A stretch of 64,000 nucleotides of DNA from Elysia chlorotica (GCA_003991915.1 RQTK01000224.1:172456-236455), one strand, 5' to 3'. Counted from the stretch's first letter, positions 33,957-46,530 are shown. Translations and numbers: made by a program. The notes: a model not told the origin generated them from the sequence alone.

Positions 33957-34132
33957 AGATAGACAGAAAGAGAAGACAGAAGAGAGCCGCAAGATAAAAA
34001 AAAGTGCGAAGAGATTCAGAGAGGTGCGATCAGAAAAGAAACAAAGATAAAAATAAAAGAGGGAAACGAGCAGACTCATTGTCGAGGTGACAAGGACACC
34101 AGGAACTAATGAGCAAACAGTTACAGGGAACT

Positions 34133-34223
<91 letters not shown>
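34133..34223. repeat. (GA)n microsatellite
   Basis: About 45 near-perfect GA units, followed by an irregular purine tail. Confidence 0.96.
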
Positions 34224-34228
<5 letters not shown>

Positions 34229-34460
34229 GAGATAGAGAGAACGAGACAGATAAACAGATAGACAGACCGACAGAGACAGAGGAGAGAGGGGAAAGGAAGG
34301 TGGATACATAGATATTTAGAGAAATAGGTATAAAAAAGTAACATTGTCTCGTTGATATCGTTTCAGTTTTTTTGTATTCAAGACCTATTTCTAATAGCAT
34401 TAGATAGTATTCTGAATGATGTATGGAAACAATTGTTTTTATGTACTTTTATAAACAGCA

Positions 34461-34465
34461 TCAGC

Positions 34466-34525
<60 letters not shown>

Positions 34526-34526
34526 A
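34461..34526. repeat. (CAA)n microsatellite
   Basis: About 20 CAA units. Confidence 0.96.
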
Positions 34527-34529
34527 ACG

Positions 34530-36055
34530 GAACGAATACTCTTAAGTAAAAGGAATTTTATACTGTGTAATCGACTGTTATTATCATAATATTATGTCAT
34601 AGCGCCGTAAACGCTTTTCAATTGATATAGTTCTTTAATAAAATCTGCATGTCATATTTGTGTGTGTTTGGTATGCTATCAACTCACAGAGAAGTATGAT
34701 TATTAAGTAGAGTAAAAAGAATAAGAAAAGTGTGGAGAATCTATATAGAAGCTGAATTGTTAGAGTTTGATTAAAATTTGGCTTGATTTTATCGGCGACA
34801 TCAGCCCAGTCTTCGTTAGGTCTAGATCTATTTGGATCTAGAATTGGACTGCCCGGTCGGCGCTTGAACTTGCTTCTCGCTCTTCACCATCTCTCATCTC
34901 CCCAACGTCGATATCTCATTCAATACCAGCATCTATAGTTTGTTGCATAGTGAGCGATTGGAGGAATCAGCCAGTCCGTCAGAATCCCTTCTCTTTCCAG
35001 AGATTGGATGCCATGGTTTTTCCATCGTTCTCCCTCAGATGCAAATCTCGCAGCTATTTTCATTTCAGTCGAGTCCTCCACATTCTTGACCTACTTCCAA
35101 CTCATCTATCTCCAAGAGAGGTCACGTGATGTGAAGGTCAATGTCATGTTGTTTTTTTGGTTAACTTGGCCGCAAATTTCTTCGCTGTGTGCTACCTGAG
35201 ACTTACAAAATTATGACTACACATCAGTGCAATTATTGGCAACATATTTTACTTGTGAAATAGGTTTCAGCGAGTTTATTTAGATCTAGATCCAGATCTA
35301 TGCAGGGCCCACTTTGCTCAGCTATAACGTAAACATACGATACTATGAAAGCTTACTGGGGCACACACAGTGGTGCTTGCTGGCGGTTAACCATGTATGG
35401 GGACAAATTATCACTGAACAATAGGATTATACGAGCTGTCTTGTTACAGGGTGACAAGATCAGAATCGTGAGCTGAAGTTAAATGCGAGAGTCGTCGCAC
35501 GAGTTTCAGCCGGATGAGGCAAAGACCAATTACCTCTTAGAGCAGTACCCCATGCCTGTAAATTAAAAAAAAATATCAAAGTACCGAAAACCAATCGGGA
35601 AGCATGGAAACTACAAACAAAAAATCAGCGCTTGCGGGACAGCAGACTTCAAAAAAGCCAGGCCATCATAACAAAAAGCCTGACGGCTCGGAAGGTAACT
35701 CCGCAATGGACATACAAACTGCACCAGCGTAGCAAACGACATTGTTGGCCTGAACTCAGCCAGACACAGCGACCCGCCCGCCTTGCGGAAATAAAACACG
35801 AAGAGTTGATTGGCGGATGTTTACAAACCGCTCTGTGGCGACCTGATCACACAGTCAGACTCCACCCAACTGCTGTTCGGGACTGACCTTCCTGAAAAGA
35901 TCAACGACTTGGGAGAGTCTAATATTATAGCGCCAACAAACCTTTACTGGAGTCGCCCCTACAAATTCTAGTCAGAAAGCGACTGGAAAATTGAAACGAA
36001 GATGTTTAACTATTTATTTTAAGATGAAAACTTGAGATAATTGTATTAAATGATG
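34530..36055. other. Intergenic, perhaps the upstream part of the DIRS-like element
   Basis: No clear gene. A plus-strand segment near 35860-35960 reads FGTDLPEKINDLGESN, then NLYWSRPYKF. It could belong to the decayed element that follows, but this is not certain. Confidence 0.35.
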
Positions 36056-36059
36056 TATG

Positions 36060-36915
36060 ATGGTTGCTATATGGCAAGTTTGTATCTGAAGGATGCCTAT
36101 TTTACCATTCCCGTGGATAGGGATAGATTTAAAGTTTAATTTTTAGAAACGTTTATTTATTGCCTTGCCCCAAGGCTTAAAGATTCTGGTGGGACGTTTA
36201 CTAAGATAACAAAACCTGTTTTGGCTCATTTAAGGAAAAGGGTGGTTCTAATTAGCATATATGTGTATTGACGATGTCTACGTTCAAAAGGATACACATG
36301 ACGAATGTTCAATTGTTATAGGAACGTGGAACATAGAATTACAAGAAAATCTTTTCATTCATTAGCGTGTTATTTTTCAGATCCACTACCGCTAGCCAGT
36401 CGCTCAAACGTCTGGGTTTTGTTTTGAATTGAAACACAAAACTGATTTACTTAGAGGAAGAAAAAGGACTAAGATTTTGTCATTTGCTAAATCTATGATG
36501 GGGGTTAAACTTGTCCGATTCGGATCTTGGTAAAATTACTTGGGTCCTTCATGGCAGCCTTGCCTGCAGCCCGCTATGGACAATGTTTCTACAAAGCTCT
36601 AGAATCTTCTAATATAAAAACCTTGGAAATAGAAAGTTTCAATTATAAGAAAACTATGGCTCTTACACAGGAGTGTAGGACAGAGATACAGTAATAATGG
36701 ATCGAAGAAGGCTTGCTCTCCTGCAAACCCATTGCTTCTCCTAATCCACATTTCACTTTGACAAGTGATGCGTCAGGGATAGCTTGGGGTGCTCACCTTA
36801 AACATGACTCAACGTCCAGTCAAGGGTTTTGGTCAGCAGAGGATACAGTTTACATACAAATGTAATGGAACTCAAGGCCATCCTTGTGGGGCTAACAAGT
36901 ATCTGTCGACCACTT
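36060..36915 (+). pseudogene. DIRS-like retrotransposon RT/RNase H remnant
   Basis: Plus-strand fragments in several frames show the order of DIRS-type polymerases. They are MASLYLKDAYFTIPVDRDRF (motif A, 36072-36131, with the usual DLKDAY changed to YLKDAY), KPVLAHLRKRVV (about 36205-36245), a YIDDVYV-like catalytic box around 36265-36285 in a shifted frame, and then an RNase H start. The RNase H part reads TSDASGIAWGAHLKHDSTSS and GFWSAEDT, followed in another frame by NVMELKAILVG (36760-36890). Many stops show decay. A tyrosine recombinase, which would prove DIRS membership, is not visible. Frame calls are from the sequence; the family is by motif resemblance. Confidence 0.72.
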
Positions 36916-36959
36916 TCTCCACTGCTTAGACAATACTACTACTGTTTCGATGAGCAGAG

Positions 36960-38968
36960 GACAACCTGGAATGGACTACCTCTCATGAAGATTTAATTGG
37001 TTGTGTTTTCAATACAACATTTAAAGTCTTGCCTACCCACTACGGGGATATAATTATGGGTTTATACTTCGCTTAGTCTATACGCATACGTTGATTTCAG
37101 TTCAAGGACTAGATACTCATAACTTATGGTACGTGTCGAAATGACTGTGCGATCCTAGAGAGTTTACACTCTGAGTTCGTTTGAGGATGCACAATGGAGT
37201 TGAATGCCCACTGCTCCCTTCCGATATAGAGGGATATAACACGCACTAAAAGTAAAAAGGACAGCAACTGATACGGAAGAAAAGTTTAAAATACCAGCAA
37301 TCGACTCCTTTATTATATTATAGACAAAAAAACCAGTAATTAAATTCAATGCACCAACAAGGTAAACACAAGTTACTTAAACAATAAGGAATTGTCAATA
37401 CCCTAGGATAGAAAAGATATCGATAGATAGTGACGTTTAGGATAGTAATCAGAATGGAAGGTACCCAGATAGATAGTACTAATATTGATAAGGTAGAATA
37501 GGGGTAGAAATAATGGTCAACAAAATGAAAGGTATCAAATGAATACGGATAGATAGTAATAGTAACAAAATAGTAAGAATCAAAATTCCCACCAATCAAA
37601 TATTAGTTGAAAATAACTCCAATAAGAAATAAAACTGTAGATGATCCAAATCACTACTGCAGCTCCGACATACAGTGTAAGACTAAAAGTAAATATAAAA
37701 TATCCAAATATCAAAAACTGGATATCATGTTGCGGCACCCAGATACAACGGAAACTTCCTCAGTGTTACAACTGATATCCCAATGGCGGCCATAGAGACC
37801 TCACTCTAATACTAGAATTGAGCGCTCCGTCTCCCCAGGCGTTCCCCAGAAGCGCAGTTAACCGTAGAAACAGCGCTCATACGGTCTCAGGACCACGGTC
37901 CCGAGTCTCCCAGTACCGACCGACAAACTAGAGAAATGCTACGTTCACCTAGATTTTTCCAAATCAAAAGGAAAAAGTGACCAGAGAAACGTAACGTACG
38001 ATAAAGACTAAGATTTCCCAATCAAACGAGCTCTAGCGGCTACTACGTGGATGGAGTAAGATCGACAAATATCCCAAGTCCAACTCCAAGGACTGAGGTA
38101 ACCCAACTCAAGTCCTGAAGGTAAAGTCAAACCTCAAAGACACCAAGGTCGCCAACCACACTGGCCAACCTGACTTGGCCAACAGGGCGCACACGAAGCG
38201 CGTTATAAACCACTCAATGAAGCTGACAGAAAAAGGGAAGAACTTCACTAGGACTATGTCAAGACTGATTCCGTTAATGGTCAAGTGTGGTCAAATTACA
38301 ATTTGAGGTCACTGCATCGTCTAAAAAAACTACAAACCAAACACATGTATGTAAAGTTCATAAGACAAATAGTATAACAATTCCAACACAAGAAGTGCTG
38401 TTATTGTACGTGGCTGCAGTGCAAGTAAGGTATACTATAGAACACGTGCATAGGCCTACAGTAAATTGCTCTATTTTAGTCTAACTACATGAAGCTCAAT
38501 ACAATCCCGTATAGTAAAAATAAAACTGAAGATACGCACATCCTTCATCATGCACAAAGTGTACGAATGAGAGTCACACATTTCGCAACAAAAAGTGTGA
38601 TTGATAATGAGAAATGGGTAGAAAAAACCGGCACTATCTGACAAAAAGCTACGGTGGCGATTAAAAATCCATTCACTGTACCCACATTTCAAGACATTAT
38701 TTTGCAATTCAACCATTTCTCTTTGGCGAGAAATACCAACGACACTATGAAGATAGATATGATAAAGAAATCTCTGTAACTACAGTGTAAGTCAAACTGG
38801 AACTCGGACGAGAAACGCGACGGGAAGCATAAGGTCGCATTAGCTTGGAAAGACTTAGGGATCCTCCCACTACTTCCATAGTGCCGAACATTACCGGAGC
38901 GGGGGATCAGACCAATACGGATGGCGCTGTTGACACAGCGGACTTGGCCAGAAAGAAGCGCCATCCCC
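36960..38968. other. Intergenic, nothing recognised
   Basis: GATA-flavoured low-complexity DNA near 37410-37580. No gene found. Confidence 0.5.
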
Positions 38969-38969
38969 G

Positions 38970-39092
38970 GACCACACAGCAGAGAGACAGACAAGGACAA
39001 ACTTTCCCCGGATCGCCCAGCAGGGAGACAGACAAGGACAAACTTTCCCCGGATCGCCCAGCAGGGAGACAGACAAGGACAAACTTTCCTCA
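38970..39092. repeat. 42-bp minisatellite, about three copies
   Basis: GAGACAGACAAGGACAAAC and TTTCCCCGGATCGCCCAGCA alternate with a 42-bp period. Confidence 0.95.
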
Positions 39093-39239
39093 ACCAACAC
39101 GATCATGTGCCTGGTCATAATCAAGATGCGCTATCAGCAAAATGAAAAAAAAAGCCAAAAAATATGTCTATCTAAAATCCGAACACTGTGCAATGATAGT
39201 ATCGGAAAAACTGGTGGGTTAGCAAAATTAAGGGTTTAA

Positions 39240-39260
39240 TTGTTATTGTTATTGTTATTA

Positions 39261-39304
<44 letters not shown>
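39240..39304. repeat. (TTA)n array at the left edge of the gap
   Basis: TTATTG units turn into about 15 clean ATT units that run into the Ns. Confidence 0.97.
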
Positions 39305-40094
39305 NNNNNNNNNNNNNNNNNNNNNNNNNNNNNNNNNNNNNNNNNNNNNNNNNNNNNNNNNNNNNNNNNNNNNNNNNNNNNNNNNNNNNNNNNNNNNNNN
39401 NNNNNNNNNNNNNNNNNNNNNNNNNNNNNNNNNNNNNNNNNNNNNNNNNNNNNNNNNNNNNNNNNNNNNNNNNNNNNNNNNNNNNNNNNNNNNNNNNNNN
39501 NNNNNNNNNNNNNNNNNNNNNNNNNNNNNNNNNNNNNNNNNNNNNNNNNNNNNNNNNNNNNNNNNNNNNNNNNNNNNNNNNNNNNNNNNNNNNNNNNNNN
39601 NNNNNNNNNNNNNNNNNNNNNNNNNNNNNNNNNNNNNNNNNNNNNNNNNNNNNNNNNNNNNNNNNNNNNNNNNNNNNNNNNNNNNNNNNNNNNNNNNNNN
39701 NNNNNNNNNNNNNNNNNNNNNNNNNNNNNNNNNNNNNNNNNNNNNNNNNNNNNNNNNNNNNNNNNNNNNNNNNNNNNNNNNNNNNNNNNNNNNNNNNNNN
39801 NNNNNNNNNNNNNNNNNNNNNNNNNNNNNNNNNNNNNNNNNNNNNNNNNNNNNNNNNNNNNNNNNNNNNNNNNNNNNNNNNNNNNNNNNNNNNNNNNNNN
39901 NNNNNNNNNNNNNNNNNNNNNNNNNNNNNNNNNNNNNNNNNNNNNNNNNNNNNNNNNNNNNNNNNNNNNNNNNNNNNNNNNNNNNNNNNNNNNNNNNNNN
40001 NNNNNNNNNNNNNNNNNNNNNNNNNNNNNNNNNNNNNNNNNNNNNNNNNNNNNNNNNNNNNNNNNNNNNNNNNNNNNNNNNNNNNNNNNNNNNN
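39305..40094. other. Assembly gap (N)
   Basis: 790 undetermined bases. Any open frame drawn across it is meaningless. Confidence 1.

Positions 40095-40168
<74 letters not shown>
40095..40168. repeat. (ATA)n array at the right edge of the gap
   Basis: About 24 ATA units, complementary to the left-edge array. Confidence 0.97.
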
Positions 40169-40169
<1 letters not shown>

Positions 40170-40170
<1 letters not shown>

Positions 40171-41030
40171 ATAATAGTTATAAAAATTTAATGATTAAGC
40201 CAAATCCAAATTTGATAATTATGGAAAGGTTGTATAGCAGAGGAACAGCAAATTCTGCAAACATTTCATATGCATTAGGAAAATGAAAAAGATTTACATG
40301 ACATAATCTTGCAATTTTACAAACACATTTGCCATTAGAATATTGAGTCGCAAACTGAGAATAAAACTACTGGCCAGTGAAACGGAAGTCTTAAAATGAG
40401 AACATTTAGAATAGAAACAACAATGGCATCCGCAATAATTTATTGATTTTTCTAAAAAAAAAAAAAGGTTACAAATATGCCATATTAGTCGTTATTACAG
40501 CATGACCAATTTGGTGTATCTCTCTGTAACATATTTGTAATTTTTTAAAGTATGTCGAATACTGAAGTGACATATTTTTTAGCTAAAAGACACCAAATGT
40601 ACCTGTAATTCTTCATCTATTTATCCATTTTAAGAATCACTACGCATTACGCGGGTTCCCAACTAGTAACAATAATAATAATAATCTTATTATATATTTG
40701 TGAACTGGTGAAATTATGATCGTCTTCTCCGTCATAACTACTCAAGGTACAAACTTGAAATTTAGATATATTGGTACGTTGAAATTTCGTGAATGTATTA
40801 GGCTGGTTCGTTTATTTTTCACGATGAAGCATAAAGCATTAATTAGATTTTAGGAATTGAAATTGATTCGTCGATCAAGCAGCCTTTGCTGTTTTTGATT
40901 ACAGTTAGCTAATCGTAAGTGAAAGCGGGCTAGGTTCAAATAGGTGCGGGTCTCTATTTCAATAGTTTAGATTTTTGCCGTAATTATTATTGTTTTCTTA
41001 AACCCATTTAATGTTATTGTTAACACTACC
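40170..41030. other. Intergenic, nothing recognised
   Basis: AT-rich; contains the inverted TACTAG(C/T)TGGGAACCC motif at 40640-40672. Confidence 0.5.
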
Positions 41031-41985
41031 ACTTATAGATCTATATATATTTTTTCTTCTTTTCGTTTGACATGTTCACGTGCGGGCTCTGCTCGGGTTA
41101 TAGTACTGAATTCTAGATCTATCGAATGTGGATCTTTCGAGGTTTAAAAGCATTCGAGCGCAGTTTAATATGTATGGTCTACCTCAACTACCATCGAAAA
41201 GAGGATAAACAGTCATGGATCTAAGAGCTAAATCAAATAACTAGATCTAGACTTCTACTACTCATAGATATACACATATTTTTTTTTTATTCTTTCCATT
41301 CAACATGTTCACGTGCGGGGCTCTGCTCGGGTTATAATGCTGAATTCTAGATCTATCGAATGGGAGTCGTTCGGGGTTTAAATACATTCGAAGCCAATTT
41401 AAGTTCTATATGGATCTACCTCGACTATCATCGAAAAGGGGATAAATATGGATCTAAAAGCTACCTCGACTATCATCGAAAAGGGGATAAACATGGATCT
41501 AAAAGCTAAATTAAATAACTACCGGTAGATCTAGACTTCTACTACTCATAGATCTACACATATTTTTTTTAATTCTTTCCATTCAACATGTTCACGTGCG
41601 GGGCTCTGCTCGGGTTATAATGCTGAATTCTAGATCTATCGAATGGGGGTCGTTCGGGGTTTTAAAACATTCGAACCCAATTTAAGTTCTATATGGATCT
41701 ACCTCGACTATCATCGAAAAGGGGATAAACATGGATCTAAAAGCTAAATCAAATAACTAAATCTAGACTTCTACTACTCATAGGTCTACAAATCATTTTT
41801 TTATTCTTTCCATTCAATTATGTTCACGTGCGGGGCCCTGCTCGGGTTATAATACTGAATTCTAAATCTATCGAATGGGGATCTTTCGGGGTTTAAAAAC
41901 ATTCGAACCCAATATACAATTCCGTATGGACCTACATCAGATATCATGGAAAATGGGGGTAATAATGGATCTAAAAGAAATGGTA
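41031..41985. repeat. Tandem array, four units of about 235 bp
   Basis: Units are marked by ACATGTTCACGTGCGGG at about 41070, 41304 and 41587, and by TATGTTCACGTGCGGGG at about 41819, then GCTCGGGTTATA and TCTAGATCTATCGAATG. The second unit has an extra internal 50-bp duplication (TACCTCGACTATCATCGAAA twice). The last unit is the most diverged. Each unit has one CACGTG E-box. Confidence 0.92.
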
Positions 41986-42370
41986 TCTACAAAGAAACCC
42001 TGTAAATATCCTAGCGTGAGTTATCAAGACTATTGATATGCCCTTTTAAGTGGTGCACCCATTTGTATCACATTTAATTTGTTTAGCTTTTTTGGCTTTA
42101 AACTTCTATCTCTACAACTATGTTTTACCATTGTAGTTGCGCACAGTGTACCAAAATCCAAGCTTTATCTCTATTAGTAATAAGTATAACCCTTAAACTC
42201 TCTGTGCCTCCCTCGCCGCTCTATCCCTACTTCTCGGCCCCCTCTGTCCCTAATCGGCAGGGATCTCAGGCCGCCTGGCTCCCTATTACTTTCCTGTTTA
42301 CGCGCCCAAATGAATCTCTGACCGATGGAGGGTCCAGCAATTTGGATTCCGGACATATCATTCAGTGGCA

Positions 42371-42441
<71 letters not shown>

Positions 42442-42446
42442 TCTCG
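42371..42446. repeat. (CT)n microsatellite
   Basis: About 35 CT units. Confidence 0.97.
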
Positions 42447-42479
42447 ACACCCCATTTATTGCTCCCCCCAACCTAAATA

Positions 42480-43370
42480 AACCGTAAGACATGTTGACCC
42501 AAGAGAAATTCCCGTTACTCTCCCAATCCATCATTTTGTCCTAAGCACGATTTTTCAAACAATACTAAAAATAGAAAGCTTCATGGGTAACTCCGTACCA
42601 TCCTTTACTAGGATTTCGATTGTTGAGTTGCGCATATCTTGACCGCACAGAAAGAACGTACACTTGTCTCAAATAAAATCTACCAATAAACAACCATAAA
42701 AATAACGGCGCCGTTAGGGACGCTCACCCTATCCGTGCGGTGCAGCTCACACGTCCGTGGCATAAACAATTCCTCATCAGTTTGGCCGCCGCCAGCTTCT
42801 ACAATAGTCAAAACAGCAAAATGCTACACACACAATTAATATGTATATATTAGCATAATTTGAAAATCCTTTAGAAAAAGAAATATACACAGGACTTTAA
42901 AAACACTACTCAGGGCGAATAGAGAAAGAAACGCAGAGTACGCATTTATGCAAAGAATGCAAACAACCTCGGTACCTGTCAGAAATTTGAATCTTTGAAA
43001 GACTACTAAATTATGGCGTTTTGTAGTACAGCGTGAAACTTATTAAATTTTTATCATAGTTATCGTTTTCCAAAAGTACTTCATTTCGATATCTGTTCCA
43101 TTGAACCTAAACAAAAAATAATCATGGGACTACTTTTGTATGTTTTATTAAAACAGAAAAACAAAAATCCACAACCTGGTAATCCAAGAAAATCCAAAGA
43201 TTGTTTATTTTTTATCTTCACCCATTATTTTTATAGAGCTGGGTTATTATTCATAGACTGAGATTTTCTTTGTCCAAACCCAAGCTTGTTTATCTGTTAA
43301 TTTCAACCATTCCATAGATCTTGAGCCAGTTTAATGGTACACATCTTTTTCTCTCGAGACACGACGGCCA
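42480..43370. other. Intergenic, nothing recognised
   Basis: No motif found. Confidence 0.5.
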
Positions 43371-43429
43371 TTAATATCCGCCAGACAAAGCTCTCCGCCC
43401 CGCGCCGTAGGATTGCGCTTGCGGAACTA

Positions 43430-43515
43430 ACGCGATGCGCCTGCGCAGACAGCCGTGCTCGCCACCCTGATCATCTCCCTGCCCCCAATTTTCTCAAGCT
43501 TTTATAGCTCCATCA
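43430..43515 (+). promoter_or_regulatory. Candidate core promoter (NRF1-like site and TATA-like box)
   Basis: ATGCGCCTGCGCAGAC (43434-43449) is one base off the NRF1 palindrome. CTTTTATAGC lies about 60 bp downstream (43498-43507), within a small GC-rich island. A CACACGCT repeat follows, and no coding exon could be linked to it. Confidence 0.25.
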
Positions 43516-43559
43516 GCCAGTCAGCACCCGCAACTCGCAACTCTCAAAAATTGGAGGGA

Positions 43560-43985
43560 GCTCACACACACTCACACACTCTCACGATCACACGCTCACA
43601 CGCTCTCACACACGCTCAGACGTTTTCACACGCTCATTCACGCTCACACACTCACAAGCTTTCACGCTCACATGCTCTCACACGCTCTCACACGCTCACA
43701 CACGCTTACACACGCTCTCACACGCTTTCACACGCTCTCTATCACATACTCACACGCTCACACACGCTCTCATACGCTCACACACGCTAACACACACTCA
43801 CAAGCTCTCACACGCTCTGTATCACACACACTCTCTATCATACACTCATACGCTCACACACGCTCAAACACGCTAACACACTCACTCACACACTCACTCA
43901 CACGCTCACACGCCCACACGCTCACACGCTCACACACACTCACTCACACGCTCACACACGCTCTCTATCACACACTCACACCAGC
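43560..43985. repeat. CACACGCT/CACACACT-type repeat
   Basis: More than 400 bp of irregular ACACGCTC, ACACTCAC and CTCTCAC units with no purine-rich interruptions. Short TG-rich DNA follows at 44035-44075. Confidence 0.93.
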
Positions 43986-44089
43986 TTTAACCGTGAATCC
44001 AAAACTCCGTGATCGCTCCAGTAAGATTTGTATGTATGCGTGTGTGTGTGTATGCGTGTGTGTGTATGTCTGTCTGTCTTTTACAGTGT

Positions 44090-45600
44090 TGTTATCACCA
44101 AATCCTCCCTCAGCAATACTCTCAAGACGAAATCCCCTTCCATTACAAACAACAGGCCCTCCCACTCCAGTGTTCAAACAAGATGTCTCGCTCCACCCCA
44201 GAACTGTCTTTAATATTTATATGAATTCGGTTTACAATGTTTTTTCACTGCGGCTTATGCTTAAAAAAAAGACAGCCCTCCTCACACAAATTATGAATTT
44301 TACATCATGGAATCAAAGTTCTAAAGCAATGAAAGCACGTTACTGTTTTCTTGCTAGCAATAAACACCCGTTACAAGGATATTCCAAGCGGAAATTATAA
44401 ATACAAATCGCACAAGAACCGTGGCTTTAAGAGTCTTTGAAAACCCTGATGTATCTCATGATATAGGTATTCTTTGTGGTCGAAGCTAGGGAGGTGAACA
44501 TTGCCATAGAACTTTAGTACCACATTTCATGACATCATCACATTTTTAAAGATCTAATTTTGATTCTGTCCAGTTCAACGATACTCTCAATTTTGTGCGC
44601 GTAAAAAACCCACATTTGTAGGAGTTTTAACAGTACAGTACTTAGTTTGTATAAGCAAACAGTCTTGTATCATACGAGCAAGCAAAGATTTAAAAAACCT
44701 AGATTGTATAGTGCTTTCATACTTCTCTAACCCTTTAAAAAATGTTTAACTGTAAGTTATAGGATAAGCACAATCAGGATGACTTGTCAATACCAGCACA
44801 CAAAAATTACAGTTCAAAGTCTTAGGTCTGATTCACACGGTGCACTTGTACATATGATGAATATGGCGATTTAACGTGTCAGGAAAAAATCAGTTTTAGA
44901 ATGTGTATCTATCACAGCCTTATCACAAGGTGACTAGCCTATTTTGCCAAAGGTAAAAGTCTGGCTCAAGACACATGGAAAACTATGGCAGCCAACCTCG
45001 GAAACGGCACAGGGTAGTCAGGGAAAAAAATCAATTTTAAGAATCTTTCATAGAGCGATGACACTTGAGAAAACTTGAGAAAACAAGTGGAAATGAACTT
45101 AAGATGCAAAACCAACTCCAGAAAGTTTTCAATGCACAAACTATGAACAATTAAGGACGACACGCGATACAAGAGAGACCACTAAGAGAGGGAAATAGAT
45201 GACTTCTATTTCCATCCGTACTAAGTATTTCTCCTGGACGACGCGAAATCGCTTCTTCAAGCTGCGGCAGGCGGTACTGAAGCGTAATTGTGGACAGAGC
45301 TGATGGGTGGAGAGAGAGCCCAGTTTAGATTAAACTATTAAAGCAGCGGAGTCGCGCGTGTCTCCCGGCCGCGCCGAAATACGCGGGTACAGTTGTCGCT
45401 AATGTGAACAGCGATTTCCATTGCGAGAAAATCTCCGCTTGGCCCCTCGGCCGACCCATGTCCAAGATTACTTTCCCAGAATTAGAACTTGAGAACTGAG
45501 CGCACGCAGTGAGAAAAAAAGGGGGTCCTAATCTATAATTGATTAACCAATACAAGTCCTCTAGTAGTGACTGTTATCTTTCTATCTTTTTCAGGGAGCT
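44090..45600. other. Intergenic, nothing recognised
   Basis: A GC-richer patch at 45230-45480 has no recognisable frame. Confidence 0.45.
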
Positions 45601-45606
45601 ATTTTC

Positions 45607-45643
<37 letters not shown>

Positions 45644-45820
45644 TCTCTCTCTCTCACTCTCACTGTACGTCTCACTACCTCTGTCTATCCCTGTCTCCCT
45701 CTCTGTCTGTATGTATCCTCTGTCTCTCTGTCTCTCCTTATCTCTCTGCCTCTGTCTCCACTGTCTGTGTCTGTCTCCTTGTCTCCTTTTCTGTCTGTCT
45801 GTCCGCGCTCTTCCCATCAG
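45607..45820. repeat. CT-rich low-complexity tract
   Basis: CTCTCT and CTGTCTGTC units that lead into the 47-bp minisatellite. Confidence 0.93.
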
Positions 45821-45829
45821 TGTAGCCCC

Positions 45830-46530
45830 ACGACATGTGGAAGTGTCTCCACACACTGGTCTCTGTGTCTCAGGCCTAGACATGTGGAAGTGTCTCCACA
45901 CACTGGTCTCTGTGTCTCAGGCCTAGACATGTGGAAGTGTCTCCACCCACATGTCTCTGTGTCTCAGGCCTAGACATGTGGAAGTGTCTCCACCCACAGG
46001 TCTCTGTGTCTCAGGCCTAGACATGTGGAAGTGTCTCTGTGTCTCAGACCTAGACATGTGGAAGTGTCTCCACCCACAGGTCTCTGTGTCTCAGGCCTAG
46101 ACATGTGGAAGTGTCTCCACCCACATGTCTCTGTGTCTCAGGCCTAGACATGTGGAAGTGTCTCCACCCACATGTCTCTGTGTCTCAGGCCTAGACATGT
46201 GGAAGTGTCTCCACCCACATGTCTCTGTGTCTCAGGCCTAGACATGTGGAAGTGTCTCCACCCACATGTCTCTGTGTCTCAGGCCTAGACATGTGGAAGT
46301 GTCTCCACCCACATGTCTCTGTGTCTCAGGCCTAGACATGTGGAAGTGTCTCCACCCACATGTCTCTGTGTCTCAGGCCTAGACATGTGGAAGTGTCTCC
46401 ACCCACATGTCTCTGTGTCTCAGACCTAGACATGTGGAAGTGTCTCCACCCACATGTCTCTGTGTCTCAGACCTAGACATGTGGAAGTGTCTCCACCCAC
46501 AGGTCTCTGTGTCTCAGAACAAGACACGTG
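45830..46530. repeat. 47-bp minisatellite, about 15 copies, each a potential hairpin
   Basis: Units begin GACATGTGGAAGTGTCTCCA at 45832, 45879, 45926 and so on, with one shortened unit near 46020. Within most units AGACATGTGG is followed 12 bases later by its exact reverse complement CCACATGTCT, so a 10-bp stem can form. The last unit is degenerate (GACACGTGGAAGTCTC). The first two units have ACACACTGG in place of the second arm, so the stem is a derived feature of the array. Confidence 0.96.

Noticed and set aside
37318..37599. Aromatic-rich minus-strand frame (YYFVTITIYPYSF)
   Set aside because: Translation of GATA-flavoured low-complexity DNA.
39240..40286. 348-codon frame across the N gap
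   Set aside because: Made of Ns and trinucleotide repeats.
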